Part shown: positions 1-8,496 of the stretch, one piece after another
Layout of the letters: each line of letters opens with the position of its first letter
How positions within the stretch are numbered: position 1 is the stretch's first letter
Origin: Rhodanobacter thiooxydans
Lineage (GTDB): Bacteria > Pseudomonadota > Gammaproteobacteria > Xanthomonadales > Rhodanobacteraceae
Length of the DNA: 64,000 nt
Reading direction: 5' to 3'
NCBI RefSeq assembly: GCF_030291135.1
Contig: NZ_CP127409.1
Location: 2,480,001 to 2,544,000, forward strand
Program-made: the position numbers and the translations under genes
The notes under the pieces: model-generated
The model's input: only the letters and a program-made list of their open reading frames with translations
Told to the model about the DNA's origin: nothing
Database searches by the model: none

Positions 1-1059
1 AAGCTCGAAGCACTGGCCGAGCGCCATGAGGAAATCGGCCTGCTGCTGTCGCAGCCCGAGGTGCTCGCCGACAACACGCGCTTCCGCGAGCTGTCGCAGG
101 AGTACGCCCAGCTCGAACCGGTCGCCGCCTCGCTGCGCGAGCACGACCAGGCCGAGCGCGAGCTGACGGAAACCCGCGCGATGCTGGACGACCCCGAGCT
201 GCGCGAAATGGCCGGCGACGACGTGCGCCGGCTGGAGCAACGCCTGCTCGACCTGGACGGCGAACTGCAGCTCCTGCTGCTGCCGAAGGACCCGCGCGAC
301 GAAGCCAACCTGTACCTCGAAGTGCGCGCCGGCACCGGTGGCGACGAGGCGGCGATCTTCGCCGGCGACCTGCTGCGCATGTACCTGCGCTACGCCGAAA
401 GCCGCCGCTGGCACGTCGAGATCCTCAGCGAGCACGCCGGCGAGCACGGCGGCTACAAGGAGGTCGTGGCGCGCGTCGAGGGCAAGGGCGCGTACTCGCG
501 GCTGAAGTTCGAATCCGGCACGCACCGCGTGCAGCGCGTGCCGGAAACCGAGTCGCAGGGGCGCATCCACACCTCGGCCGCGACCGTGGCGATCCTGCCC
601 GAGCTGGACGAGATCGACGAGATCGAGATCAACCCGGCCGACCTCAAGGTCGATACCTTCCGCGCCTCCGGCGCCGGCGGCCAGCACGTCAACAAGACCG
701 ACTCGGCGATCCGCATCACCCACCTGCCCACCGGCACCGTGGTGGAGTGCCAGGACGAACGCAGCCAGCACAAGAACCGCGCCCGCGCGATGAGCCTGCT
801 CAAGGCGCGCCTGCTCGACGAGGCGCAGGGCAAGCAGAGCGCGGCGCAGGCGCAGGAACGCCGCCTGCAGGTCGGCTCCGGCGACCGCAGCCAGCGCATC
901 CGCACCTACAACTACCCGCAGGGCCGGATCACCGACCACCGCATCAACCTCACCCTGTACCGCCTGCCCGAGATCATGCAGGGCGACCTGGGCGAACTGA
1001 TCGACACGCTGACCCGCGAGCACCAGGCCGACCAGTTGCAGGCACTTGGCGGCGCCTGA
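1..1059 (+). CDS. prfA: Peptide chain release factor 1 (5'-truncated by window edge)
   Basis: Class I release factor that recognises UAA and UAG stop codons on the ribosome and triggers peptidyl-tRNA hydrolysis. The reading frame is open from base 1 and begins with [11 protein letters not shown], which matches the region about ten residues after the start of family members, so only the first few codons are missing. The catalytic GGQ loop is present in [15 protein letters not shown] at about 655-700. The typical C-terminal domain ([16 protein letters not shown]) follows and the gene ends normally. hemK/prmC, a frequent partner, is not next to it here. It is followed by a palindromic repeat and then ppk2. 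Confidence 0.97.
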   Translation, partial: KLEALAERHEEIGLLLSQPEVLADNTRFRELSQEYAQLEPVAASLREHDQAERELTETRAMLDDPELREMAGDDVRRLEQRLLDLDGELQLLLLPKDPRDEANLYLEVRAGTGGDEAAIFAGDLLRMYLRYAESRRWHVEILSEHAGEHGGYKEVVARVEGKGAYSRLKFESGTHRVQRVPETESQGRIHTSAATVAILPELDEIDEIEINPADLKVDTFRASGAGGQHVNKTDSAIRITHLPTGTVVECQDERSQHKNRARAMSLLKARLLDEAQGKQSAAQAQERRLQVGSGDRSQRIRTYNYPQGRITDHRINLTLYRLPEIMQGDLGELIDTLTREHQADQLQALGGA

Positions 1060-1110
1060 ACCTTGGCGTCACGGCGTGCTGGATTACCCTGCAGTCACCC
1101 CTTGCCCCCG

Positions 1111-1140
1111 TCGTCATTCCGGCGAAGGCCGGAATGACGA
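1111..1140. repeat. REP-like palindrome after prfA
   Basis: Twelve-base arms (TCGTCATTCCGG and its complement CCGGAATGACGA) flank a 6-base loop (CGAAGG), forming a perfect hairpin in the 109-bp gap between prfA and ppk2. It has the look of the dispersed REP-type palindromes of Xanthomonadales and may end prfA transcription. There is no T-run after it. Confidence 0.7.
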
Positions 1141-1168
1141 GGTTGAGAAGTTTCGAGGCTGAATACCC

Positions 1169-1933
1169 ATGAGCAAGCACTACCGCAAGGCGATCGAGGC
1201 ACTGCAGCTCGACCTGGTACGGCTGCAACACGGCCTGCGCAGCAGCGGCAAGCGCCTGCTGGTGATCTTCGAAGGCCGCGACGCCGCCGGCAAGGGCGGC
1301 ACCATCAAGGCCATCACCGAGAGCCTGGATACCCGCGGCTACCGCATCGCGGCCCTGCCGAAACCGAGCGACACCGAAGCCAGCCAGTGGTACTTCCAGC
1401 GCTACGTCGCCCACCTGCCCAGCGCCGGCGAGTTCGTGCTGTTCGACCGCAGCTGGTACAACCGCGCGGTGGTGGAACCCGCGATGGGGTTCTGCAGCAG
1501 CACGCAATACGAGGCCTTCCTCGACGCCGTGCCGGCATTCGAGAAGCTGCTCACCGACGACGGCATCATCCTCATCAAGTACTGGCTGGCGGTGGACCAG
1601 GCCGAGCAGGAAAAGCGCTTCGCCGAGCGCGCCGACGACCCGCTGAAACGCTGGAAGCTGTCGCCGGTGGACCTGGTCGCGCGCCAGAAGTACGCCGAGA
1701 TGGGCCGGCTGCGCGACGTGATGATCGAGCGCACGCAGCGCGACCACGCGCCCTGGTTCGTGGTCGATTTCAACGACCAGAAGCGCGGCCGGATCAACCT
1801 GATCCGGCACCTGCTGCAGCAGGTGCCGCTGCATGAGGAAGCCGTGCCCGCGGTGAAGTTGCCGAAGCTCAAGGGCAAGCCGAAGACCGAGCACGTCACC
1901 GACCAGGCGGCGTGGGTGCCCGATACGTTCTAG
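1169..1933 (+). CDS. ppk2: Polyphosphate kinase 2 family protein
   Basis: A 254-aa PPK2-type kinase that transfers phosphate between inorganic polyphosphate and nucleotides in the cytosol. The Walker A-like loop GRDAAGKGGT lies at about residues 36-45. The lid/Walker B region FDRSWYNRA is at about 92-100, followed by the family segment LIKYWLAVDQAEQEKRF. Its length fits single-domain class I PPK2 enzymes, but the direction of phosphate transfer (nucleoside diphosphate or monophosphate substrate) cannot be read from the sequence. Its TAG stop interlocks with the stop of the convergent acylphosphatase gene, so the two genes share a CTAG. Confidence 0.93.
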   Translation: MSKHYRKAIEALQLDLVRLQHGLRSSGKRLLVIFEGRDAAGKGGTIKAITESLDTRGYRIAALPKPSDTEASQWYFQRYVAHLPSAGEFVLFDRSWYNRAVVEPAMGFCSSTQYEAFLDAVPAFEKLLTDDGIILIKYWLAVDQAEQEKRFAERADDPLKRWKLSPVDLVARQKYAEMGRLRDVMIERTQRDHAPWFVVDFNDQKRGRINLIRHLLQQVPLHEEAVPAVKLPKLKGKPKTEHVTDQAAWVPDTF

Positions 1934-2196
1934 CCGGTGTGGAAGCCGTGCAGATCCTGCTCCGGCAGGTCCTCGCGGTTGACCGCCTCGACCCGCGCTG
2001 CCGGAGGCCCCTGCCGCAGCCAGCATTCCAGCGCGTCAAGCGCCGCGGCCGAGCCGCTGGCCAGCACCTCCACGCTGCCGTCGGCACGGTTCTTCGCGTG
2101 TCCGGCCACCCCGTGCGCCAGCGCCTGCTCGCGGGTGCTGGCGCGATAGAACACGCCCTGCACCCGGCCGCTGACGATGAAGCGCGCGGTGGGCAT
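1930..2196 (-). CDS. acyP: Acylphosphatase
   Basis: An 88-aa small enzyme that hydrolyses acyl phosphates (carboxyl-phosphate bonds). It carries the signature GRVQGVFYRASTREQA near residues 10-25, with the catalytic arginine in VFYR. The conserved GSVEV segment (about residues 40-44) also matches the family, but the catalytic asparagine usual in this fold is not obvious beyond NRADGSVEV. The start ATG overlaps the stop of the upstream tlpA-like gene (ATGA), so the two are translationally coupled. The 3' end converges on ppk2. Full family length (about 90 aa). Confidence 0.93.
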   Translation of the reverse strand: MPTARFIVSGRVQGVFYRASTREQALAHGVAGHAKNRADGSVEVLASGSAAALDALECWLRQGPPAARVEAVNREDLPEQDLHGFHTG

Positions 2197-2681
2197 CACT
2201 TGCCCCCGATGATCGCCTCCAGCGACGCCTCGGTCACCGGTCCCACGATGTGTTTCGCCACCTTGCCGTCGGGGCCGATCAGGTAGGTGGTGGGCAACCC
2301 GCGCGGCTCGTCGAAATCCTTCGGCGGCTGGTCCAGGGTGACCTGGGCGATCGGGTACGCCACCGGGTGCTTGGCCAGGAACGCCTTGATGTCGGCCGGC
2401 TCGCTGTCCTCGTAGGCCAGCCCGATCGCGGTGACGTTCTTGTGCGCGGCGACGAAACGCGAGATGTCCGGCATCTCCTTGATGCACGGCACGCACCAGG
2501 TCGCCCAGTAGTTGACGATCACCCACTTGCCGCGCTGCGCGGCCAGGTCGAAGGTCTTGCCGTCCAGCGTGGTGACGTGCAGGGTCGGCTGCGCCGGCAT
2601 CGCCGCCTGTGCGGGCGCGGCAAACGCGAGCGCCGCGGCCAGGACGGCCGCCGGGCGGGACAGGAAAGAGAGCAAGCTCAT
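2196..2681 (-). CDS. TlpA/ResA-like periplasmic thiol-disulfide oxidoreductase
   Basis: A 161-aa protein with an N-terminal signal peptide (hydrophobic residues about 8-25, ending APAQA) followed by a thioredoxin fold. The redox motif WCVPC sits at about residues 62-66 in the context NYWATWCVPCIKEMP, and the cis-Pro segment LPTTYLIGPDGK is near 130. Proteins of the TlpA/ResA group reduce or isomerise disulfides in the periplasm, for example during cytochrome c maturation; the actual client is unknown. It lies between yihY and acyP with 4-bp ATGA overlaps on both sides, so all three form one operon. Confidence 0.88.
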   Translation of the reverse strand: MSLLSFLSRPAAVLAAALAFAAPAQAAMPAQPTLHVTTLDGKTFDLAAQRGKWVIVNYWATWCVPCIKEMPDISRFVAAHKNVTAIGLAYEDSEPADIKAFLAKHPVAYPIAQVTLDQPPKDFDEPRGLPTTYLIGPDGKVAKHIVGPVTEASLEAIIGGK

Positions 2682-3955
2682 GCGGGAAGTTCCTCGGTGT
2701 CAGCCGCCGGGTTGGCGGCAGGGGGATAGATCTGGTCGAGCCGGGCGCCCAGCTTCGCCTGCAGCGCGGCGGCCAGTTCGGCCAGCATCGCCAGCAGTTC
2801 CGGCGGCAGCGCGATGCCCAGCGCCTGCGCCTCTTCCATCGGCTGCAGCGGCAGGCGGTAATCGGTATGCCGGTACACGCGCAGCAGGTCGGTGCTGTCC
2901 AGGCTGCGGCACAGCAGCCAGCCGCCGGCTTCGCCGCGCTGGATCAGGTCGGCCTGCTGCAGGTCGTCGAAGTAGGCGGCGATCAGCGCGCTGCGCAGGT
3001 ACGGCTCGCGCACGCGCAGGTCGGCCGGGTCCACGCAGTCGCCGCTGCGCTGCGCCTCGACGAAGTGCCGCAGCACCACCAGCAGTCCGAGGAACTCGGC
3101 GCCTTCGGGCAGCGTCTGCATCGGCGCGTGGTACTCGAACGCGGACGCCGACGCGGCGATCGACGCGGCCAGGATCACGATCACCCACGACAGGTAGATC
3201 CACAGCAGGAAGATCGGGATCGCCGCCAGCACGCCGTAGATCTGCTGGTAGGTCTGCGCCTGCTGCACGAACTGGCCGAAACCCCAGCGCGCGATCTCGA
3301 ACAGCACCGCGCCGAGCAGCGCGCCGATCGCCGCGTCGCGGCGCGACACCTTGCAGTTCGGGATCACCGAATACATCAGCCACAGCGTGAAGAACGTCAC
3401 CACGAACGGCAACGTGCTCAACAGGCCTTGCGCGAGGCCGCTGAGCTGGTCGGCGGCGCTGTGCAGCAGCGGCGCCGCGGTCACGTAGGAGGTCACCGCG
3501 ATGCCGCCGACCACCAGGATCGGCCCCAGCGTCAGCGCCGCCCAGTACAGCAGCAGGCGCGAGCCCCAGCTGCGCGGCTGGTGCACGCGCCAGATCCGGT
3601 TCAGCCGGTCCTCGATGCTGATCATCATCGACAGCGCGCTGAACAGCATCACCAGGATGCTGATGCCGGTGAGCTTGCTGGCGTTCGCCGCGAAGCCCAG
3701 CATGGTCGCCTGCACCGCCTCGCCGGTCGACGGCACGAAATTGTTGAACACGAAGTCGATCAGCGTGTCGCGCGCCGGCTGGAACACCGGAAACGCCGAG
3801 AACATCGCGAACATCGCCACCGTCAGCGGCACCAACGAGACCAGGGTGGTGTACGACAACGCACCCGCCGTCTCGAAGCACTTGTCGTCGACGAAGCGCT
3901 GCCAGATGAAGCGGCTGAAGCTCTTCGTGCGCTCGCGGTTGAAACGCCGGATCAT
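2678..3955 (-). CDS. YihY/virulence-factor BrkB family inner-membrane protein
   Basis: A 425-aa polytopic inner-membrane protein. The start chosen (MIRRFNRERTKSF) begins the conserved YihY N-terminus. The open frame extends upstream, but that part is antisense to wrbA and has no resemblance to the family. The core has FETAGALSYTTLVSLVPLTVAMFAMFSAFP (about 28-57) and five to six predicted membrane segments, ending in a 130-residue soluble C-terminal region. Such proteins were once called ribonuclease BN, but that activity belongs to another gene, and the true function (transport or envelope) is not established. First gene of the yihY-tlpA-acyP operon, divergent from wrbA. Confidence 0.88.
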   Translation of the reverse strand: MIRRFNRERTKSFSRFIWQRFVDDKCFETAGALSYTTLVSLVPLTVAMFAMFSAFPVFQPARDTLIDFVFNNFVPSTGEAVQATMLGFAANASKLTGISILVMLFSALSMMISIEDRLNRIWRVHQPRSWGSRLLLYWAALTLGPILVVGGIAVTSYVTAAPLLHSAADQLSGLAQGLLSTLPFVVTFFTLWLMYSVIPNCKVSRRDAAIGALLGAVLFEIARWGFGQFVQQAQTYQQIYGVLAAIPIFLLWIYLSWVIVILAASIAASASAFEYHAPMQTLPEGAEFLGLLVVLRHFVEAQRSGDCVDPADLRVREPYLRSALIAAYFDDLQQADLIQRGEAGGWLLCRSLDSTDLLRVYRHTDYRLPLQPMEEAQALGIALPPELLAMLAELAAALQAKLGARLDQIYPPAANPAADTEELPA

Positions 3956-3999
3956 CGCTGTCCTTTCGCTGGCGGCCGGGCGGACCGCCAACATCGTGG

Positions 4000-4013
4000 G
4001 TACCGGCCGGTAC
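4000..4013. promoter_or_regulatory. 14-bp palindrome in the yihY/wrbA divergent promoter region
   Basis: GTACCGGCCGGTAC is a perfect palindrome in the 105-bp gap between the divergent yihY and wrbA starts. A possible -10 (TACACT, 4011-4016) for wrbA overlaps its right end. It could be a repressor operator; no known consensus was recognised. Confidence 0.35.
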
Positions 4014-4018
4014 ACTAG

Positions 4019-5031
<1,013 letters not shown>

Positions 5032-5072
5032 AGCTTGAAAACTGAACCTGGCCCCTTTGTCGGCACGGAACT

Positions 5073-5083
5073 GTTAGGTGCGC
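5073..5083. repeat. Left 11-bp inverted repeat bounding the hydrolase gene
   Basis: GTTAGGTGCGC; its exact complement occurs at 5910-5920. It contains the stop codon of the hydrolase (TAA, 5074-5076 on the minus strand). The heptamer GTTAGGT fits the GTTRRRY core of integron attC sites, but no complete attC was found. Confidence 0.6.
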
Positions 5084-5901
5084 TGCTGCCTAAGCATCGA
5101 CACCACCGTTTCTACGATCCGATCTCTTGATAGTTCGTAGGTGCCGGTGTGGGTTCCACCCGGCACCACAATGATGCGCAGTTTTCCAAGGCCGGGAGCG
5201 TTCTGTAACTCTCCTAGCGGTGTTTCAGTATCCGCTGTGCCTTGAAAGCACACGACGGGCGTAGAGGGGGTGGCCAAAAGGGCTTGGGCAAGGGAGAACT
5301 CTTGCCGGAGTAGCGACGACACTGGGAGGGCCATCCATGGCAGCGAATACCAGTGCGATGAAAGACGTATCCGAACGGCAGACGACAAAGAGGGTGCGGC
5401 TCCCTCGAGAATCAATCCGGCGGGCCGATGATTTGGCGCGCTGTAGGCAGCCACCATGGCGCCGAGGGAGCGGCCGTACAGGACGACTGAATGCTCCGGG
5501 CACACCGCACCTGCCGCCGAGACTGCTTCTGTGGCAAGAGCTTGCATATGGGTGAGGCTGGCGATTCCCGATGCACCGTCCTGTCCGGGGTAGGCAACTG
5601 CCAGCACCTCGATGCCACGAGCCGCCAACGCCGGAAAAAGATCGCGCTGATAGGCTGGCAGGTTGCCATGTTGTCCCGGAAAGAACAGCACGCAGCCAAG
5701 CCGTGGTACGCCATAGTGACGAACAAAAAGCTCGCCGCTGTGACCGAGAGGCTGGAGCTCTGGTGTAGACGGCGAAACTGGCGCACTCGTATGCGGCAGG
5801 AGCACCGACTCCAGGCGGAAGCGCAGCACGTAGGCTCCGATGGCGAAATACACCGCGGCCAGTCCGATCGCGATGCCAAAAAAAAACCAACGTGCCTTCA
5901 T
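5074..5901 (-). CDS. Membrane-anchored alpha/beta hydrolase
   Basis: A 275-aa serine hydrolase. An N-terminal hydrophobic anchor (residues about 5-27) precedes an alpha/beta-hydrolase domain with the nucleophile elbow GRSLG (Ser145). A likely acid is in GTADTETP (about residue 226) and the histidine is in GGTHTGTYE near the end. The start MKARWFFFG was chosen because it begins the anchor; the frame is open further upstream without recognisable sequence. Substrate unknown. GC content is visibly lower than in neighbours, and the gene is bounded by an 11-bp inverted repeat and by the two DUF2069 copies, suggesting acquisition. Confidence 0.8.
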   Translation of the reverse strand: MKARWFFFGIAIGLAAVYFAIGAYVLRFRLESVLLPHTSAPVSPSTPELQPLGHSGELFVRHYGVPRLGCVLFFPGQHGNLPAYQRDLFPALAARGIEVLAVAYPGQDGASGIASLTHMQALATEAVSAAGAVCPEHSVVLYGRSLGAMVAAYSAPNHRPAGLILEGAAPSLSSAVRIRLSSHWYSLPWMALPVSSLLRQEFSLAQALLATPSTPVVCFQGTADTETPLGELQNAPGLGKLRIIVVPGGTHTGTYELSRDRIVETVVSMLRQQRT

Positions 5902-5909
5902 GTCGCTGA

Positions 5910-5920
5910 GCGCACCTAAC
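5910..5920. repeat. Right 11-bp inverted repeat bounding the hydrolase gene
   Basis: GCGCACCTAAC, the exact complement of 5073-5083. It lies 9 bp upstream of the hydrolase ATG (minus strand). ACCTAAC fits the RYYYAAC half of an integron core site. Confidence 0.6.
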
Positions 5921-5949
5921 GCCTGAGGGGAAAACGAACAAGAAAAACG

Positions 5950-6063
5950 GTGTCGGGGACAATTTGGATGCCCACGAGCCACGCATTCGACGAGAAATAT
6001 AAAAGGCGGCACAGCCTCATCTCAACTGACGACGTGATCTCAAAAAATGTCCCTGACACCTTT
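5950..6063. repeat. 114-bp segment with imperfect terminal inverted repeats
   Basis: GGTGTCGGGGACA (left end, 5950) and TGTCCCTGACACC (right end, to 6062) are complementary at 12 of 13 positions and enclose about 90 bp of AT-richer DNA without a gene. It looks like a small mobile-element remnant or REP-associated unit upstream of the broken DUF2069 copy. Confidence 0.45.
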
Positions 6064-6073
6064 TCTGCACGCA

Positions 6074-6423
6074 CCCATCCTGCCCGTCTATCGCGCCGGC
6101 CTGATCGCCTGGGCCTTGCTCGTCGTGCTGCAACTCGTCTGGCACGCCTGGCTGGTGCCGCCGCAGCACATGCCGATGGCCCTGCTGCTGGCGATCACCG
6201 TCGTCCCCCTGCTGCTGCCCCTGTTCGCCCTCCGCGACGTGCGCCGCGCCCTGCTCTGGGTCGGCATCCTCAGCTGTTCTACTTCAGCCATGGCGTGGCT
6301 GAAGCATGGAGTTCGGCGGGCGAGCGCTGGCTGGCGGTGGCGGAGATCGTGCTGACGGTGTTGCTGATTGGGGCGCTGGGTGCGGGGGTAAAGCGCAAAC
6401 CGCGCAGCAGAGAGGCAATCTGA
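6074..6423 (+). pseudogene. Frameshifted second copy of DUF2069
   Basis: A near copy of the gene at 4660-5031. It lacks the native start codons (the first seven residues are replaced by unrelated sequence; an ATG at 6047 reads into it). It has lost one C near 6273: the intact copy reads CAGCCTGTTCTAC and this copy CAGCTGTTCTAC. The first part ends prematurely after GILSCSTSAMAW, while the rest (HGVAEAWSSAGERWLA...) continues in another frame to a stop at 6423. The remaining differences are mostly silent, so decay seems recent. The copied block extends to 6455. Confidence 0.88.
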
Positions 6424-6511
6424 AGCTTGCCCAAATGAACTTGGCCCCTTTGTCGTTTGCTAACAACTGAATTAAACCAAGCCACAAAGTGGCTTCGGCC
6501 TTAATCAATCG

Positions 6512-7420
6512 TCAGCTCTTATCGAAGATATAGCTTTGAACAAGTGATCTTGAAAGACCGTCAAGCCCAGGAAATAGCGACTCCTCGGTTAGGCCCATCA
6601 GAGCCAATTCCTTTCTTAGCTGCACATGTAGTTTTTTTGGAATGATGATCTTAATGACATTAAAGTTTTGATAGCACAAGTCACCGCGTTCGCGTGAACA
6701 AAGTTCAGCCAAATCGACTATGGAAGGATTGCTAAGCGCGTCCGATATGCCGGGGAAACTCGCCCTGAGGTTATCCATAAAGCTAAAGGGCTCGCTCACG
6801 CAGCCGAGATATCCCGCGCCCAGAAAAAGACTACGCTGAGTTGATGCGCGATCGAACAGGGACTGAGACTCGAGAGGAACTAGATGAGTTAGATTGCTAT
6901 CTTTGGAGTGGCTGTTCGCTCTAGCTACTGACTTGTTAAAAACATCAATGTGATGGGCATTTATAACGTCTTTTAGGTCATGACCCTTCCTGTAGGGCAA
7001 TTTTGCAAATTCACATAAGTTATCCCGTAGGCGTGGCCTATTTATCGCCCAAATTGCGGAATCGTTGATTGCATTGAGTGCTGAGAAATAGGCAGCGACG
7101 TAAATTGACTTTGTAAAATCGAGTAGACGGGTCGCCCCGCCATGATGTTGCATTAGCGCTAGCCACTCGAATGTGTTGGCTGATCGAGGTGGTGTTGACG
7201 AGTGAAGATAGAACTTGTTTTTGAACTCATCGAGCATCCAGTGCTCAGTGTTTTCAAGACTGTAGATCGTTTGGCCTGATCTAATATACGCACGCTCCAA
7301 GGACGTTAGCAGATCCCAGGAGGCGTCTGCTTGACCGCGAAATACAAACAGACCCAAATGTTCTGAGAGATCAAGCAAGTCTTTAATATCGCTTATGGCA
7401 GTGGCTGCGAAATGCTGCAT
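6512..7420 (-). CDS. FRG-domain protein of unknown function, AT-rich
   Basis: A 302-aa soluble protein with the hallmarks of the FRG domain: LFVFRGQADASWDLLTSLER (about residues 23-42), the central LMQHHGGATRLLDFTKSIYVAAYFS (about 88-112) and a late RSLFLGAGYLG. The domain is named after its conserved F-R-G triad. Family members are scattered through bacteria and phages, often in mobile regions, and their biochemistry is not settled, so I assign no activity. GC content (roughly 43-45 %) and codon use (many A/T-ending codons) are strikingly unlike the neighbours, which indicates recent horizontal transfer. It stands alone, with no obvious partner gene, and no strong ribosome-binding site precedes its ATG. 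Confidence 0.8.
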   Translation of the reverse strand: MQHFAATAISDIKDLLDLSEHLGLFVFRGQADASWDLLTSLERAYIRSGQTIYSLENTEHWMLDEFKNKFYLHSSTPPRSANTFEWLALMQHHGGATRLLDFTKSIYVAAYFSALNAINDSAIWAINRPRLRDNLCEFAKLPYRKGHDLKDVINAHHIDVFNKSVARANSHSKDSNLTHLVPLESQSLFDRASTQRSLFLGAGYLGCVSEPFSFMDNLRASFPGISDALSNPSIVDLAELCSRERGDLCYQNFNVIKIIIPKKLHVQLRKELALMGLTEESLFPGLDGLSRSLVQSYIFDKS

Positions 7421-7507
7421 ATGAGAGTTAACACCAAGTAAATTTCAAAAACGCAGTCTAATCCTGCAGCCTAGCCGGTGCCACCACTCAGACACCGTAA
7501 CGATAAT

Positions 7508-7536
7508 CAAGATGAATCAACGGCTTGATCATCTTG
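7508..7536. terminator. Hairpin between FRG gene and thioesterase
   Basis: CAAGATGAATCAA (7508-7520), loop CGGC, TTGATCATCTTG (7525-7536) pair with a single bulged base. It sits in the 188-bp gap and could terminate the thioesterase transcript coming from the right. No T-run follows; possibly only an island-boundary feature. Confidence 0.4.
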
Positions 7537-7608
7537 CTGCAGCCTGGTCCCGCACAACCAGCAGCATTTCCACGCGCATGATCACGGCGCGCACGGGACG
7601 CTCCCGCC

Positions 7609-8394
7609 TCACCCAAACACCACCATGCTCTGCCGGCTCAACGCCACCGCATCCCCACCCGGTCCCCACAGCATCACGCTCTGGTTGGTATAGCCATCGC
7701 GGGCGGCGATGAGTTCGGCATCCACGCGCCAGTCGTCCATACCGAGGTCGTCGTAGCGGTCGCGCAGCAGTTCGAGCATCCAGGTGAGCGAGCTGCCGGG
7801 GGTGGGAGTGGCGAACATCGACAGGGCGATCGGCGGGATGAAGTCGGCGAAAGCGAGGACGTGGGTTTCGTCGACCGGGCCTTCGTCGCGCAATGAAAGT
7901 TGCAGCACGCTTTCGCGCTGGTGGCTGCCGCTGAACGGCAGGCCGCCGCGCAGCCAGCGGGCGCGGAAGTGCTGGGTGAAGGCGGGCATGCTGCCTTCGA
8001 CGTAGTGCAGCTCCGGCGCGGCTGCATTTTCCACCGGCGATTGCACGGGCTGGAAATCCAGTACCGACGGCCGCGCGCTGCCGAACACGCCGAGCAGCCG
8101 GCACAGGATCTGCTCGCCGTCGACCAGGCTAGCCTCGACCTGGATCGCGCTGCGGCCTGCGCGCAGGCGCTGCGCACGGATGTCCACCGTGCCTGCCGGC
8201 ACCGGCGCCACGAAGGTGGTCTGCAGGCTGCGCAAGGGCATGTCCGCCGGCACCAGTTCGCGCATGGCGCGCAGCGCCAGCGCCGCCTGCAGGCCGCCGA
8301 AGGCGCTGCGCCCCTGCAGCCAGTCCTCGCTCACCGTGGCCTGCCAGCCGTCGCCGTGGTGGGTGAGGCTCTGCATCGCTTCGGAAAATCGCAT
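7609..8394 (-). CDS. TesB-like acyl-CoA thioesterase (double hotdog)
   Basis: A 261-aa cytosolic protein resembling the acyl-CoA thioesterase II-like family. The N-terminal hotdog shows SEDWLQGRSAFGGLQAALALRAM (about residues 22-44) and LRSLQTTFVAPVPAGTVDIRAQRLRAGRS (about 54-82). The second hotdog includes the region ending ARDGYTNQSVMLWGPGGDAVALSRQSM. Such enzymes hydrolyse acyl-CoAs to free acids and CoA; the chain-length preference cannot be inferred. It is divergent from the acyl-CoA dehydrogenase gene at 8497, so the two may share regulation in fatty-acid or branched acyl-CoA metabolism. Confidence 0.82.
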   Translation of the reverse strand: MRFSEAMQSLTHHGDGWQATVSEDWLQGRSAFGGLQAALALRAMRELVPADMPLRSLQTTFVAPVPAGTVDIRAQRLRAGRSAIQVEASLVDGEQILCRLLGVFGSARPSVLDFQPVQSPVENAAAPELHYVEGSMPAFTQHFRARWLRGGLPFSGSHQRESVLQLSLRDEGPVDETHVLAFADFIPPIALSMFATPTPGSSLTWMLELLRDRYDDLGMDDWRVDAELIAARDGYTNQSVMLWGPGGDAVALSRQSMVVFG

Positions 8395-8496
8395 GGGTCG
8401 CGCCTGCGCCGGGGAAGGGCTTTCGATGATGCCAGCGCCACGCGCCGAATGCCCGCATGCCTATACTCGACACCTCGACTCTGGACGGAGCGCGCC

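Noticed and set aside
2678-3955. Calling the YihY protein ribonuclease BN
   Set aside because: That name is a historical misassignment; the protein is a polytopic membrane protein without nuclease motifs.
2609-4018. Plus-strand open frame of 469 aa opposite the YihY gene
   Set aside because: His/Arg/Gln-rich antisense frame of a GC-rich gene; the minus-strand YihY sequence is clearly the real one.
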